From positions 1 to 20,476 of the forward strand of contig JAYMTA010001347.1 in NCBI GenBank assembly GCA_036897625.1: DNA of 20,476 bases, read 5' to 3'. Source of the stretch: Pelargonium cotyledonis (taxonomy: Eukaryota > Streptophyta > Magnoliopsida > Geraniales > Geraniaceae). Below are positions 9,293-19,884 of this stretch, one piece after another. The position numbers and the translations under genes were made by a program. Every line of letters starts with the position of its first letter. Within the stretch, counting starts at the first letter, position 1. The notes beneath the pieces were generated by a model. That model saw only the letters and a list, made by a program, of their open reading frames with translations, was not told the DNA's origin and made no database searches.

Positions 9293-12200
9293 TTACTTTT
9301 TGGAGGAGCCGAAACCCCCAAATCCCATCATAGCTGCAACATCCAAATCTATCTCAGGCTCCTCTTCCACTGCTTTCTCTTTCTGAAACAAGAAACAGAT
9401 CCACAATGGCAGGAATATGTTCTTACTATTACGGCAAAGAATTCGTGAAAGAGAAGGACACTATATTGGAAAATGTGATGCCAAGTTAAGATGTTATCCA
9501 CAGGCACTAACCTTCTTCTCTTTCTTCCTTTCTCGGCGGAGGCGCTTTCTTTCCTCCTCTTCTTGCTGCTGTTTTGAGATGCGCTCGTCAAGATCTGAGA
9601 AGAGAGATCAAGTTTCCTTAGATTTTGAATACCAACTAAATCAGCGTACCATTGAATAAACTGTTTCCTGTCTCTGCCTCCTACACTAAGGCTTACCTTG
9701 CTCTGTGAAGGTGCTGGGATCTTTCCGCTTCTTCAGATTCTCGAATCGCTCTTGAACCTGCAGATCATCAAATCGCATTCAAATTAGAGTTATTATGTGA
9801 ACAGCTATGGTCCATCTGGACCTGACCAATTTAGGCACTAAACAAATTTTATGCCAAAATGGTTTCCCAACTACTGAAAATCGACCAAAATGGTCCTGAC
9901 CGTGTACTTCTGTTAGTTTTGATGAAGTGGCATTAAAATGATTGGAACTAATATGTACCAGAAGTTAACATTGAGACCATTTTGGTAGACTTTCAATGGT
10001 TGGGGGACCAAACTAGTCAGCACCTGATTGTTCAGGAACCATTATGGTAGTTTTTTCCTCAAATTTAGAAAGAAGCGTAAGAACCGGACCAAATATTTTT
10101 CAAGTATACCTGTTGAAGAGAGGCCCGCTCTACCCGCATAGACATGCCCAAAGCTCGTTGATCTAAGAACCAAGAAAGACAAACCAATAAGAGTGAAAAG
10201 CATCAAAATATTTCATTGAATAGATAAAACAAGTAAAATTGATGAGCATACGTTTTTTTCCATTGATATGGTCCAAGTAGTTGGCAGAGTCCTTTACCAC
10301 GCACTCACAAACAGAACAGAAGTACCCGGCCTGCAAAATAGCTTGTTTAATTGTATGACACAAACATGGTAAGCCAAATGCCAAGTAAAAGAAAATATTG
10401 CATGCGAATTATGCCATGATTGTACATCTCTCTTTAGGCCTTACTCAGATGAGCAGCAACAATCATAATGAAAAAGACACATACGTCCCCTAGGGGATGG
10501 CGCAATGGTCAAGAACACATCTCCATGTGGGAGGTCGTGGGTTCAAATCCCATTGCGTCGGGTGGGGTGGGGTGGGGTTTAAAGGGGAGAGCTACTCCCT
10601 ATTGTGTAGCTCAAATAGTTAGTTTTTTGTTTTTTTTTTTAAAAGACACATACTTCATTAATGTATATTAGCCAAACTAAGTAAATGAGTATTGATATTA
10701 GCATCCATCGTGATTCATTACATTTTTAAAAACATCATCAGGAACTATGCAACTGGCTCACCCGGAGTTACAAACCACGAGATTAATAATTCATGTAAAC
10801 AAATACGGTTCGTAATACTCAAATACATTTAGATATAACGTAATTCCTTCATGACAAGCTACACATTAATATTGCCAAGCGCCTCATTTCTTGCCTAAAT
10901 ACATTACTATAATCATAAACAATAACTTAATCCACCAGAGATCACAGTGCCTAATAATAAAGACCGCTTTTTGAAGCCCGTAATAGGTAATGGAGTATTG
11001 AGAAATGCCTGTATAATAATGGTTCCAAGTGATGTCAAAAGACTTGAAAACTATGGGCACTATCATGGACGTACATAGCATACTAAGGCTACAGCACGAA
11101 GTTGCATTCTCATATACAGAAACTGACAACTAGCGATGAGAAGAAGATTCAACAAATAAAAACATGATGACAAAGATGAGATAAGAGGGTGAGTACCTGT
11201 TGGCTCAAAGGTGCTATTGGAGTAACTACCTGCAAAAATCATAATTCAAAGGTAATTACAACAAAGTCATGAACCCTGTCACAAAGTAGCCAATTCAAAC
11301 GGCTAAACCCCTACTACATATTCAACAAAAAATGTTTACAGATAATTTGATGTTACAAATAAATTAGGAAACATGTTTTAAGGGCAAAAAGACACGCGAA
11401 TGAAAAAGTCTAAATAAAATCCATAGCTGCATCTACACGAGAGAAATGGGGCATTTCATCATAACCAAACTGGTTTACACTCATAACCCCTAATCCAAAC
11501 CTATGAGTAAAAAAACAGCACTCAGACTATATCTACGTTCATTTTGTTATTGCATGTCAACATGATCAATAATTCCAAATGTCCAAATCTCATCTATAGC
11601 ATACTAAAATCATCTTATGTTCATTCCATTCCCTATTGTATGTCCAAAGTACTATGCTGAGACATGGCCAATTTTACTAAGTAGCTTAAAAAACAAGGCA
11701 ACTTGTTCCAACTACATCAACAAAATCTCCAAGTCTTAGCATACTACAAATATAAACAAACAAGAGATTTCATGTCAAATCAGAGAGTGAGCCCTCCATA
11801 ATATGCAAGCACGCAAATCAAGAATTCTTTGCCAGGAAATTTTAAGTCCACATATAACAACTTAATAAAGTGTCAAAACTGACATCCCATACGTGGAGTG
11901 AATAAACAGAATAACAAGGTCAATATACTTTATAACCGGTTACCGGTGACAACAACTTTTGTTTAAGTCATATGTTCTTCAAACAAAGTATACAACTCTG
12001 TAACATTGTATGCATTATACTTTTAAATATGCATAAACTATATTGGATTAAAAAAAAACTCCATTTCAAGCTTCTAAGAGTTCTATACGCTAATTTCTTT
12101 CCTAGAACTGACCAACACCTAACGACGCTACTAAAAATCAGTGTGCAATACGACTTCAGAACATGATTGCATCAAGAGCTTGATTAACATTATAGAGCCT

Positions 12201-12787
12201 AGTTTCATACACAACAATCGATAGAGTGACTGACCTGAGTCTTCCCTAAACGAGACTCGAGATCCACTTCATAATCCCTATGTTTCAAGGGTTTCCTTTG
12301 CACTGGAGGACCTTTCGCTGCACACAAACAATGAAGTCAGTTCTTCGAGGCGAACACTCCTAAAATACAAGCAAGTTACTTGTCAAGAAACTCACATTTG
12401 GATTTCGGCCACCCCTCTGCCTCCTAAAAAACCAACAAGTAAACACATAGTTGAAGTTAGTTTCTTTAACAAAAATTATAACTTTTACCAATAAACTAAA
12501 AAAAAAACTATAAATTTTGAATCACATACCTGCTTTTCACGCTCGCGGGCACGCTCCAAGTACTCTTCTCGATCAAATTTTCTTCTGAATGTGTTATCAA
12601 CCCCAGCAGCCTACACAAAAGTTGCAGGAACATCACTATTGTTTCAAACCCATTTAATAAAAAGTAAAAAACAGACATTCCAGTTCATTTTCTCATCGTT
12701 TCCTATGCTTTCTCAGCAACCAAACACAATACGAGACGCGCACATTATTGAAAATTTGGAACTTACGTTGTTGCTGGGTTGAGCCAT
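9293..12787 (-). CDS. ZMAT2: ZMAT2/SNU23-type matrin zinc-finger splicing factor, 10 exons, 203 aa
   Basis: Minus-strand exons are 12787-12767, 12610-12530, 12423-12396, 12317-12235, 11229-11197, 10330-10252, 10162-10110, 9757-9697, 9594-9512 and 9382-9293. All introns are GT..AG and all phases agree. The product matches human ZMAT2 and yeast Snu23, components of the U4/U6.U5 tri-snRNP and precatalytic spliceosome. Seen in it: [10 protein letters not shown] near the N-terminus, [17 protein letters not shown] (about 54-70), a matrin/U1-type C2H2 finger C87-x2-C90-x12-H103-x5-H109 in [20 protein letters not shown], then [19 protein letters not shown], a Lys/Glu/Arg-rich coiled segment (about 147-185) and the conserved end [12 protein letters not shown]. 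The codon of zinc ligand His109 is split by intron 6. Length is normal. Introns hold a SINE and a MITE-like element, neither disturbing exons. Complete and probably functional. Confidence 0.96.
9804..10052. mobile_element. Foldback/MITE-like repeat in ZMAT2 intron 7
   Basis: Two inverted arms, 9860-9898 and 9972-10010, match at about 31 of 39 positions when one is reverse-complemented. Both contain CCAAAATGGT and a CCCAAC..TGAAA phrase. Weaker inverted similarity continues outward to about 9804 and 10052. Arms reading 'CCAAAATGGTCC' are frequent in dispersed plant non-autonomous DNA elements. No clear target-site duplication is visible, so the ends are approximate and the family unnamed. Confidence 0.5.
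10472..10653 (+). mobile_element. tRNA-derived SINE with 13-bp target-site duplication, in ZMAT2 intron 5
   Basis: AAAAGACACATAC occurs at 10472-10484 and again at 10641-10653, framing a 156-bp body (10485-10640). The body starts with a tRNA-like head. This has a pol III A box TGGCGCAATGG (10498-10508), a B box GGTTCAAATCC (10540-10550), and a T-arm stem GTGGG/CCCAT around TTCAAAT (10537-10553). A GGGTG-repeat segment (about 10559-10577) and a unique body follow, ending in a T-rich tail up to 10640. Long perfect target duplications and a pol III head are the marks of a SINE copied in trans by a LINE reverse transcriptase. It lies antisense to the host gene, about 150-550 bp from the intron ends. 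The perfect duplication suggests a fairly recent insertion. It is not a working tRNA gene, as no acceptor stem forms. Confidence 0.85.
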
Positions 12788-13240
12788 CGCTACCAGACAA
12801 TCTCAATCCAGCTAGGGCTGATCCCGACACTGATATTGAAGTGTTTCGCAGAGCAGATTACCAAAACCCGATTCCGATGAGAAGATTTGATAAACAAAAA
12901 GCCCTAAAGTTTCGAATTTTTTTTAGAGTTCGGAAGTGGGAAAATTGGGGAAAACAGAAGAGAAGAGACAGAGCAAGAGGGTGAGAATCATCTGCGGTGT
13001 GTTTTTGTACAGTTTTATTGAAGTTCGTAAATCTCAACCGTTGATTTGTTGGACTTTTGTGGGATCTAAAGTGGAACCTCCTGCTTGGCGGTTTGGGTCT
13101 GGACCTGTCGTTTGAGTAATGAAGTCGACATGTCGTTCCAAGGATTCAAAAAAAAAAAAAAACCAGAAAAGTGAAGTATATAAATAGAAAGTCGAAAATG
13201 TGTAACGAATTGGGCTAAACAGAAGAGAGAGAGATCAGTG
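12788..13240. promoter_or_regulatory. Divergent promoter interval between ZMAT2 (-) and PDI (+)
   Basis: The 453 bp between the two start codons must supply both promoters. Facing the PDI gene, TATATAAATA at 13177-13186 lies about 55 bp before the ATG, predicting a start near 13210; an A15 run lies just upstream (13148-13162). No TATA is evident for ZMAT2, whose leader side (12788-13000) is purine-rich on the plus strand. No ER-stress element (CCAAT-N9-CCACG) is seen. Confidence 0.6.
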
Positions 13241-16200
13241 ATGAAGACGAGCTCAACGGTCTCTGCCTTCGCATCTCAATCCATAGCTTTCTTCTTCTTC
13301 ATAATCGTCACTATCTCAGTCTCGTCGGCGAAAGAGAGCGACGTCGTCGTATTGACCACAGCCAACTTCAATAAGAAGGTCGGCCAATCTCGAGCCGCTC
13401 TCGTCGAGTTCTACGCTCCCTGGTTCGTTCGTTTTCCTCTTTACTTTCTCACTCTCCGCCTGTTTGGCTGCCGAGAAAATGATCACACAAAGAGATTGTG
13501 TAATCTGATCTTTTAATCATTTGGAATGAGCTGAAGCTTTCTGATTAACGCTGATTTTTTTGTTTTCTAATGCCATTGTGACAATCTGGATCTGGTTACG
13601 ATTCAAATTTTAGCTATATTTATGTGGCAAATTGTTTAATTTTGTTAATTTGGACCTGGATCACCGAAATCATTTACGCATTCTTTTTAGTTTCATTAAA
13701 TGAACTTGATCAAGGTTTCGAGAAAAAAGAAAAAAACTTGATCAATTTTGGGATCGTCAGACTCGCATGAATCTACACATTTTACCTATAAAACCCAGAA
13801 TAAAAGCCTACCAACTCCAGCTTGGAAGAGATTCGTGTTTGTTTAGGTTGTTGGGTTCAAGATAAGAGTTGGGTCGGGTTTTGCATGCAAAATACGTCGG
13901 TTCAACTGATCTAATTTTATGATTTTAAATCATTTTTATATATTTTCTTCTCTGTTGAAGGTGTCAACATTGCACGAAGCTTGCTCCTGAATATGAAAAA
14001 GTTGCTAATTCCTTCAGGAAGTCAAAAGCTGTTCTGATCGCACAGGTTAGCTCTCTGGGTATTTCTTACAATTGTTGTGTTGTTTAATGATTTGGTTATT
14101 AATGTATAAATGTCCGGTGGTAGTGTTGCATTCTTGTTAGTTGATGAGATATGACAGTTTTTTTGTGATTGATTGAGTGTGTTGTAAACTCAAATTCGAT
14201 GAACTGGAATAGTGACGAACTTTATTGAAGAGACTCAACCCGACCTTAAAGAGAAGTGGGTTTGGACCGCGGGTCAGGTTGGGTTCGAGTTGTGCGGGTT
14301 TGTTTTCCTAGAGCCGGCAATTTCGACCTGAACCATAGTCACCCAAAAACTCACGGGTTTAGGTCACATAAAATGGGTACAACAAGGGTCAGATCAGACA
14401 GCCCCATGAACTTGCACATTTGCATTGTAAACTTGAAACCCAAATTGACACTACTAGGTTTACTTGACCAACCCAAATTTTGGTTGGCCCATATCTCTAG
14501 CTAGATATGTACTCAGACTATCTATTTGTGCCCACGGGTGGGGGTGTGTAAGACATAGCTGTGGTGACACCGAGCTAGGCGCACAGTCGTGGGCTCATTG
14601 GCACAGGCGTGAGTGGCCGAGCCATAACTTCGGTGACATTGAGCCAATTGCACGGTTGTGTGCTAGCTCCCTGACATGCACGTAGGTGGCTAAGCCATAG
14701 TTGTGGTGACATCGAGTCAGTTACATGGTCGAGGGTTCCCTGCCATGGGCATGGTCTGTTCCAGACACCTGTAGGTCCTGTACTGTATTCTCGGCCCACT
14801 TTTAGGTGGGTCCCGCTTCACGCCTGCTGACATGGCGGTTTTGAGTGGACCTAAAGTAATATGTGTCATCAGATGAGTTTGTAAACTTTTGTTGTATTTA
14901 TTTGATATTTTAGGCTATACTGTGAGTCTGTGACAATGAAATGGAGTTGGGAGATTTATGATCTTGTTGCTTCAAAGTTTAATTGTTCATTCATTTCATT
15001 AGTTGGTTGTTTATGCAGGTGAATTGTGATGACGATGAGGACATTTGCCTCAAATATGAAATAAATGGACTTCCTATGCTTAAATGGTTTCCCAAAAGGT
15101 CCTTGCATCCTAGAAAGTGAGTGTGCCTCTTCCAACTTTATGTATGATACCACTTTAAAGCAATTTTTAGAAGTCTGAAAACGTAACTTAAAAATAGGTT
15201 TGAAGCAAACAAAAAAGTTGTTTTGCGAGTAAGTTTTTTGAATCCGTCTTTGTATCAGTTTTGTAGTACTGATCAAATTAATCATCTTTCAGGACGTATG
15301 AAGGTGAACGTACTGCTGAAGCTATAGCTGAATTCGTAAATACAGAAGCAGGTATGATTACTAATTTGACCTTGTTGATTACTTAATTTCAGGAAACAGA
15401 AGATAAATTTTCATCATTGTGAGGGTAATTTCTATTCTTAGATTATTTGTTTAGCATCCACATTGTATCTTCTTGGATAAAATCTATTTCATTTCTTCTA
15501 CAATATAGAAATTAAATAAATGAGGTATCCGTATTTTTCAATGATTTCTGCTGTAGTGCATCCCAAAACATTGATATAATCGATTGTTAAATGTCATATT
15601 CTAAGTTAATCAAATGATTATATCCAAATTATGATTGCTATCCTTTAACAATTTCCTTGATGAATTCCATTTTTAGGTCTCAAACTTGCTTTTGTAATTT
15701 TTCGTACTCGATTTTGCTTTCACGTATTCTTGGTCGGATATAGATGAAATTTAATTATTGCATTGTATTCAGGGACTAGAGCGAAAGTAGTGGAAACCCC
15801 ATCTTATGTTGTGGAACTAGGACCTGATAATTTTGAGGAAATTGTGTTGGACAAGACGAAACACGTTCTGGTTGAGTTCCATGCACCTTGGTAAGAATAC
15901 TCAGGTTTCCCCCCACACATGTCCGTACCTTTACTATCGTATTGGTCCCTATTCGTAAGCAATTTTCACATCCATATTTGATTCTCTGAATTGTCTTTCT
16001 ATTTATCTTTTTCTCTCACAGGTGTCGTCATTGCAAAACTCTTGCTCCGGTAAGTACATTATGTATTGAGTTAAATTTTTCTGCGCCTCCTTAACTGACA
16101 TAAAATTTGAAAATAACTCTTAAAAGTTAGTTATGAACTATTTTCAATTAAATAGTACATGCACGTTTATTAGCTCGGGGATGTAAACACTTAAAAAATA

Positions 16201-17682
16201 AGTCTTTAGGCTAAAACTTATACATTTGAACAACGCATAGTAGAAAAATTTAACCCTTATGTTTCTTCGTTTTGTGGTACGGTTAGTATTGATCAATATC
16301 TTTACCTTATTCATGTTTACTATTAATATGCAGATATATGAGAAGGTTGCAGAAGCATTTAAGTTTGAGGAAGATGTAGTGATTGCAAATCTTAATGCCC
16401 ACAAATACGCTGAATTGGCTACAGAGTAAGTTTCATATTTTACAAACGCTGATTGAAATGCTAGTAATTTAATTGTCAAGAACTGAATTGTTAAAATAAT
16501 ACGAGTATTTCAACTCATTTGAGGATTTGTTTAAAGAACGCATGAACTAAAAATGGAAAATACTAAATATATCCTAAATTCATAGTAATTTTACTTGGAA
16601 ACAATTACATGAACGACCCCTTATAGTATAAGTCTTTTGTAGGTACAACGTAACTGGATTCCCCGTCGTGAAGTTCTTCCCAAAGACCAACAAAAAGGGC
16701 GAAGACTACACTAGGGAACGAAAATTACCCCATTTTGTAGGTTTCATTAACCAGAAATGTGGTACTCGTCGCAACGAAAATGGGAAGCTTACGGGCAATG
16801 TACGTGAGAAATTTGGAACTTTTCCCAAAAAAAGACAACAAAATGATCAATTTTAGTTTCTTACCCTTTTCTTTTTCTTCTTTTATGCAGGCTGGTGTTA
16901 TTTTAGCATTGAATGCTTTAGTGGAGGAGTTTATGAGTGCCAGTGCTGATGATAAACAGGATATATATTCTCAAATGGAGGAGGAAGTTGAGAGGCTTAA
17001 GGGTTCCAAAGCAAGGTAATTGGCTTTCAACTTATGTCGAATATTTGTTGCTCCAAAATTACCCGATCGTTTCTTAACATGATGGTCATCGCATTCGCTC
17101 CTACAATAGATTGATAGTTAACCAAATTTTGAGTTTTGCAATATATTCAAGCCCAAACTCCTTATATTTTCATTTTTCAGTTGATTTGAATTCTTGCTAG
17201 TTCTTACTTTTTAGTTTGTTCTCAGATATGGCCATATATACTTAAAAATTGCCAAAAACACTATGGAAAAAGGGCCTCACTATCCCAAGAAGGAACTTCA
17301 GAGGATCAACGGCATGCTTAGCAAGGTTATAAATTTCATCTTCAATCCATCATTTTTGCAATAGATTCATCCTTGCATATGAGGAGGCAGAGTATAAACT
17401 TTATCAACTTAAACTTTTAGTTGAGTTTAACTCCTAAAATAGGCAAGCACTACTAAAAAGTGCATAATTAGCGAGCAAACATTTGCTCGGCAAGGTAAAT
17501 TTAACTTACTAAATGTGATTACCATGAATTGAAATGTCTCAAGTCATAACTACAATGTGGATGGTTTTGGAACTTTATTTATGGAAATAGTTAAATTTTG
17601 TGGTTTCTTGTTGCAGACAGTGAGTGAAGCCAAGGAAGATGAGTTCATTCTGAAGAAGAACATATTATCAACCTTTGTTTGA
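13241..17682 (+). CDS. PDIL2-1-like protein disulfide isomerase with atypical CQHC/CRHC active sites, 11 exons, 369 aa
   Basis: Exons are 13241-13422, 13961-14045, 15019-15116, 15293-15351, 15773-15890, 16022-16049, 16334-16425, 16643-16799, 16891-17015, 17226-17325 and 17617-17682. All introns are GT..AG with agreeing phases. Layout: a signal peptide (1-30, hydrophobic [11 protein letters not shown], likely cut after VSSA); thioredoxin domain a (about 32-140, active site W61-CQHC 62-65, cis-Pro108 in NGLPM); domain a' (about 150-262, W181-CRHC 182-185, cis-Pro228 in TGFPV); and a helical ERp29c/D domain (about 274-369) ending NILSTFV. This is the plant PDIL2-1 plan (a-a'-D, about 360 aa, no KDEL), whose members form or isomerise disulfides in the secretory pathway. 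All four active-site cysteines are present, but both usual CGHC sites have Gln or Arg for Gly. The a' region TRERKLPHF also departs from the usual acidic GGRDLDDF. A divergent but unbroken paralogue; activity unproven. The first ATG is 13241. Confidence 0.93.
13879..13892. repeat. Perfect 14-bp palindrome in PDI intron 1
   Basis: TTTTGCATGCAAAA reads the same on both strands and contains an RY-like CATGCA. It is in an intron with no other regulatory context, so it may be chance. Confidence 0.5.
14215..14835. repeat. Inserted-looking repetitive block in PDI intron 2, with a minisatellite of about 70-bp units
   Basis: Within the 973-bp intron 2 this block is much more GC-rich than its surroundings. 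Its left part (14235-14300) is rich in CAACCCGACC, GGGTCAGGTTGGGTTCG and CGGGTTTG phrases typical of dispersed plant repeats. Its right part is a tandem array with units starting at 14552, 14621 and 14694 (lengths 69, 73 and about 70), preceded by a partial unit from about 14527. Each unit holds CATAG.TGTGGTGACA.CGAG, a GCACGGTCGTG-like phrase, and GGCAC..GGTGGC. I found no terminal inverted repeats or target duplication. Exons on both sides are intact. Confidence 0.65.
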
Positions 17683-19880
17683 TCCTCAAATGGAGCTTGA
17701 AAAGAGAGTCCTATTCTTTTGTTTTGCTTGGAGGTACTTTTAGACACATCAAATTGTTAATATGCTATAGTTGTAGAAGATGACAGTACTTTTGATAACT
17801 TATTGGCAATAATTAGTTGATTTTGTTTGTGGAATCATATTCTTTGAATGCCTAGTAATGAGATCTTCATTCTAAAGTACTCATTCTTACATTAAAAAGA
17901 TTCAATTTTTTCTTCTTCTTTTTTTTCATTCGACTGTTTCCGACTTCAAATATAACGATATACTCAATACTAATTATAATATCACTTTTCTCTCGAAAAA
18001 CAATGTCCGGCGTAAAATTTAGAAATCTAGCTGACGCATGTATTGAATACGAATTACTTGAAAACAAACTACAATATAATTGGGTAGTTATGTCCCCTGT
18101 CTTGCTAACCCCAATCTCTCTAGTGGGTCTCTTTCTTTGTTTTACTTTTTCAAAAGTGTAGAATATAGAAGTAGGTTGCATCATTTTCCACAAAAAGATG
18201 TTTTTGAGTGTTGAGACCAAATATAAAAAAATGTGAACCTTTTTCTTGGAGCTACCATTGATATAGTTTGTGATAATCTTACATTTTCCAAATTATTCAA
18301 TAATTGAAAAAAAAAATCGGGTCCATCAATTTAAAATTGCTTGACATTCATTTTTATTTTAATCACTATTATTTAATTATTTTAGTATTTCCAAGTGTAA
18401 ATAAATTATTATTAAAATAATGATAAATAAAAAAGTAGAGAGGGTATATAGGAATCAAACAATTGGAAGATAATTGATTCACTAGAAATAATCTATTAGA
18501 ACTTTATGTCACTATCTAGGAGACATCTTGCCCCAATGGCTCAATCCACATTCCACACAATCACAAGAAAATGATAGAAAATTTTCTAAAATAACATATG
18601 TAGCAAGAACTAGTTTACTTTAGTTACAATTTATTTCAATTTTTGTATATTTTGTTTTAGCTTAGTCTTTGATATCAAAATCTTTTAAGTTGCGATGTAG
18701 GGATGATAATTGTAACGAACAAAAAATAATAATAAACTTTCAGTTAATTTTAAACATTACTTTCTATTTTAAAATAACTGACCGTCTTTTTTGATTTTGT
18801 AACAATTAAGAACAATTTATTTAGGATAAGACATTACCCATTGTATAATGTTTTTGTTGCAAGAGACTAAAAAAATCTAATTAACTAATATCATTTTTGA
18901 AAAATTCAACCTAAAAAAATCAAGAATTTGATGTTGAAGATGGCATGCTCATAAGGAAACAAGTAATAAGAAAGCATTTTGGGCCACCACTTCTCAACTC
19001 TCTAATATTTTCTCCCAAAATCCATGTTTGGATCCAAAGAAAAGGATAGAAAATGAGAAGGAAAAAAATATCTTTCAAAATCCCAAACAAAGTAGCAACC
19101 ATACATGGCTCCATGTGCACACACATAAACCCAAAAATAAAAAAGTAAAAAGAGTGCCTTGTACAAGCCCCCTCATTCCATTGTGGGTCTCATAGTGAGT
19201 ACATAGGTGCCAACCATAAGGAATCATATGTTGCATCACATTATTGGTTCTCCAAAATCCAATACCTACCCTCCAACAATGTTTCAAAAGGGTACATGAT
19301 TTTGGATGCAAAAACTCAAATTTCAACACTCATTTAATAAGCAAAGTCATGAGTGATCACCAAATAGGTATTATAGAAGATGACCAAGTGGTTTTTATTG
19401 CCTAAGTTTAGGTGCAAGTAAAAATCAATACACCATGTTGTGCAAAAACCAACATCCACACAAATAGAGAAAAACACCTTACACGATCATGTCACGTAAA
19501 AAAACCTCGTATAATTCTAAACTCAACTAGTGACATGAACTAGTTTTATCATGTCATATCGTATTACTTGACTTGTTTAGTAATCGAATCAAATTTGATA
19601 GAACACTCGACCTTTAGCCAGAAAGGAACACGAGATTTGCAACCTAACTCTCAACCATGTGATGAATTGATTGTGACCTACAAATTTAGTAATCAATCCA
19701 TGCAAATGTTACAAAAAGCAATGGCAAAAAGGGTTGGCAAATGACACCAACAAGTCCATAAATATAGTATTTGATTTCAATCAAACCATCATAGGTGTAA
19801 CTTTCTCTTTCTTACCCAACAACAATAATAGCTAGTTTTACAGAAAATTACAAAAAATTAAATATGTACAATTACCATTT
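17683..19880. other. PDI 3' flank and gene-free AT-rich DNA
   Basis: The PDI 3' UTR starts at 17683; an AATAATTAG near 17808 is a possible polyadenylation signal. The rest is strongly AT-rich with short poly-A/T runs (such as 17919-17927 and 18307-18316). Open frames on either strand are short, lack recognisable motifs and are not supported by splice-consistent partners. I see no RNA gene. Confidence 0.5.
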
Positions 19881-19884
19881 GGTA

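Noticed and set aside
10491..10560. A functional tRNA gene on the plus strand (A box, B box and T-arm present)
   Set aside because: The 5' and 3' ends do not pair as an acceptor stem, no clear anticodon arm forms, and target-site duplications plus a T-rich tail mark it as a SINE head.
11930..11949. ACCGGTTACCGGT as a regulatory palindrome
   Set aside because: It is a short direct repeat of ACCGGT deep in a ZMAT2 intron, not a true palindrome and without context.
13238..13240. An earlier PDI start codon at 13238
   Set aside because: That triplet is GTG; the first ATG is at 13241 and gives a normal signal peptide.
16759..16860. Read-through reading of PDI exon 8 past 16799, suggesting a truncated protein
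   Set aside because: A GTACGTGAG donor follows codon Asn273 and joins in phase to exon 9 ([13 protein letters not shown]), restoring the usual PDIL2 D domain, so the gene is not truncated.
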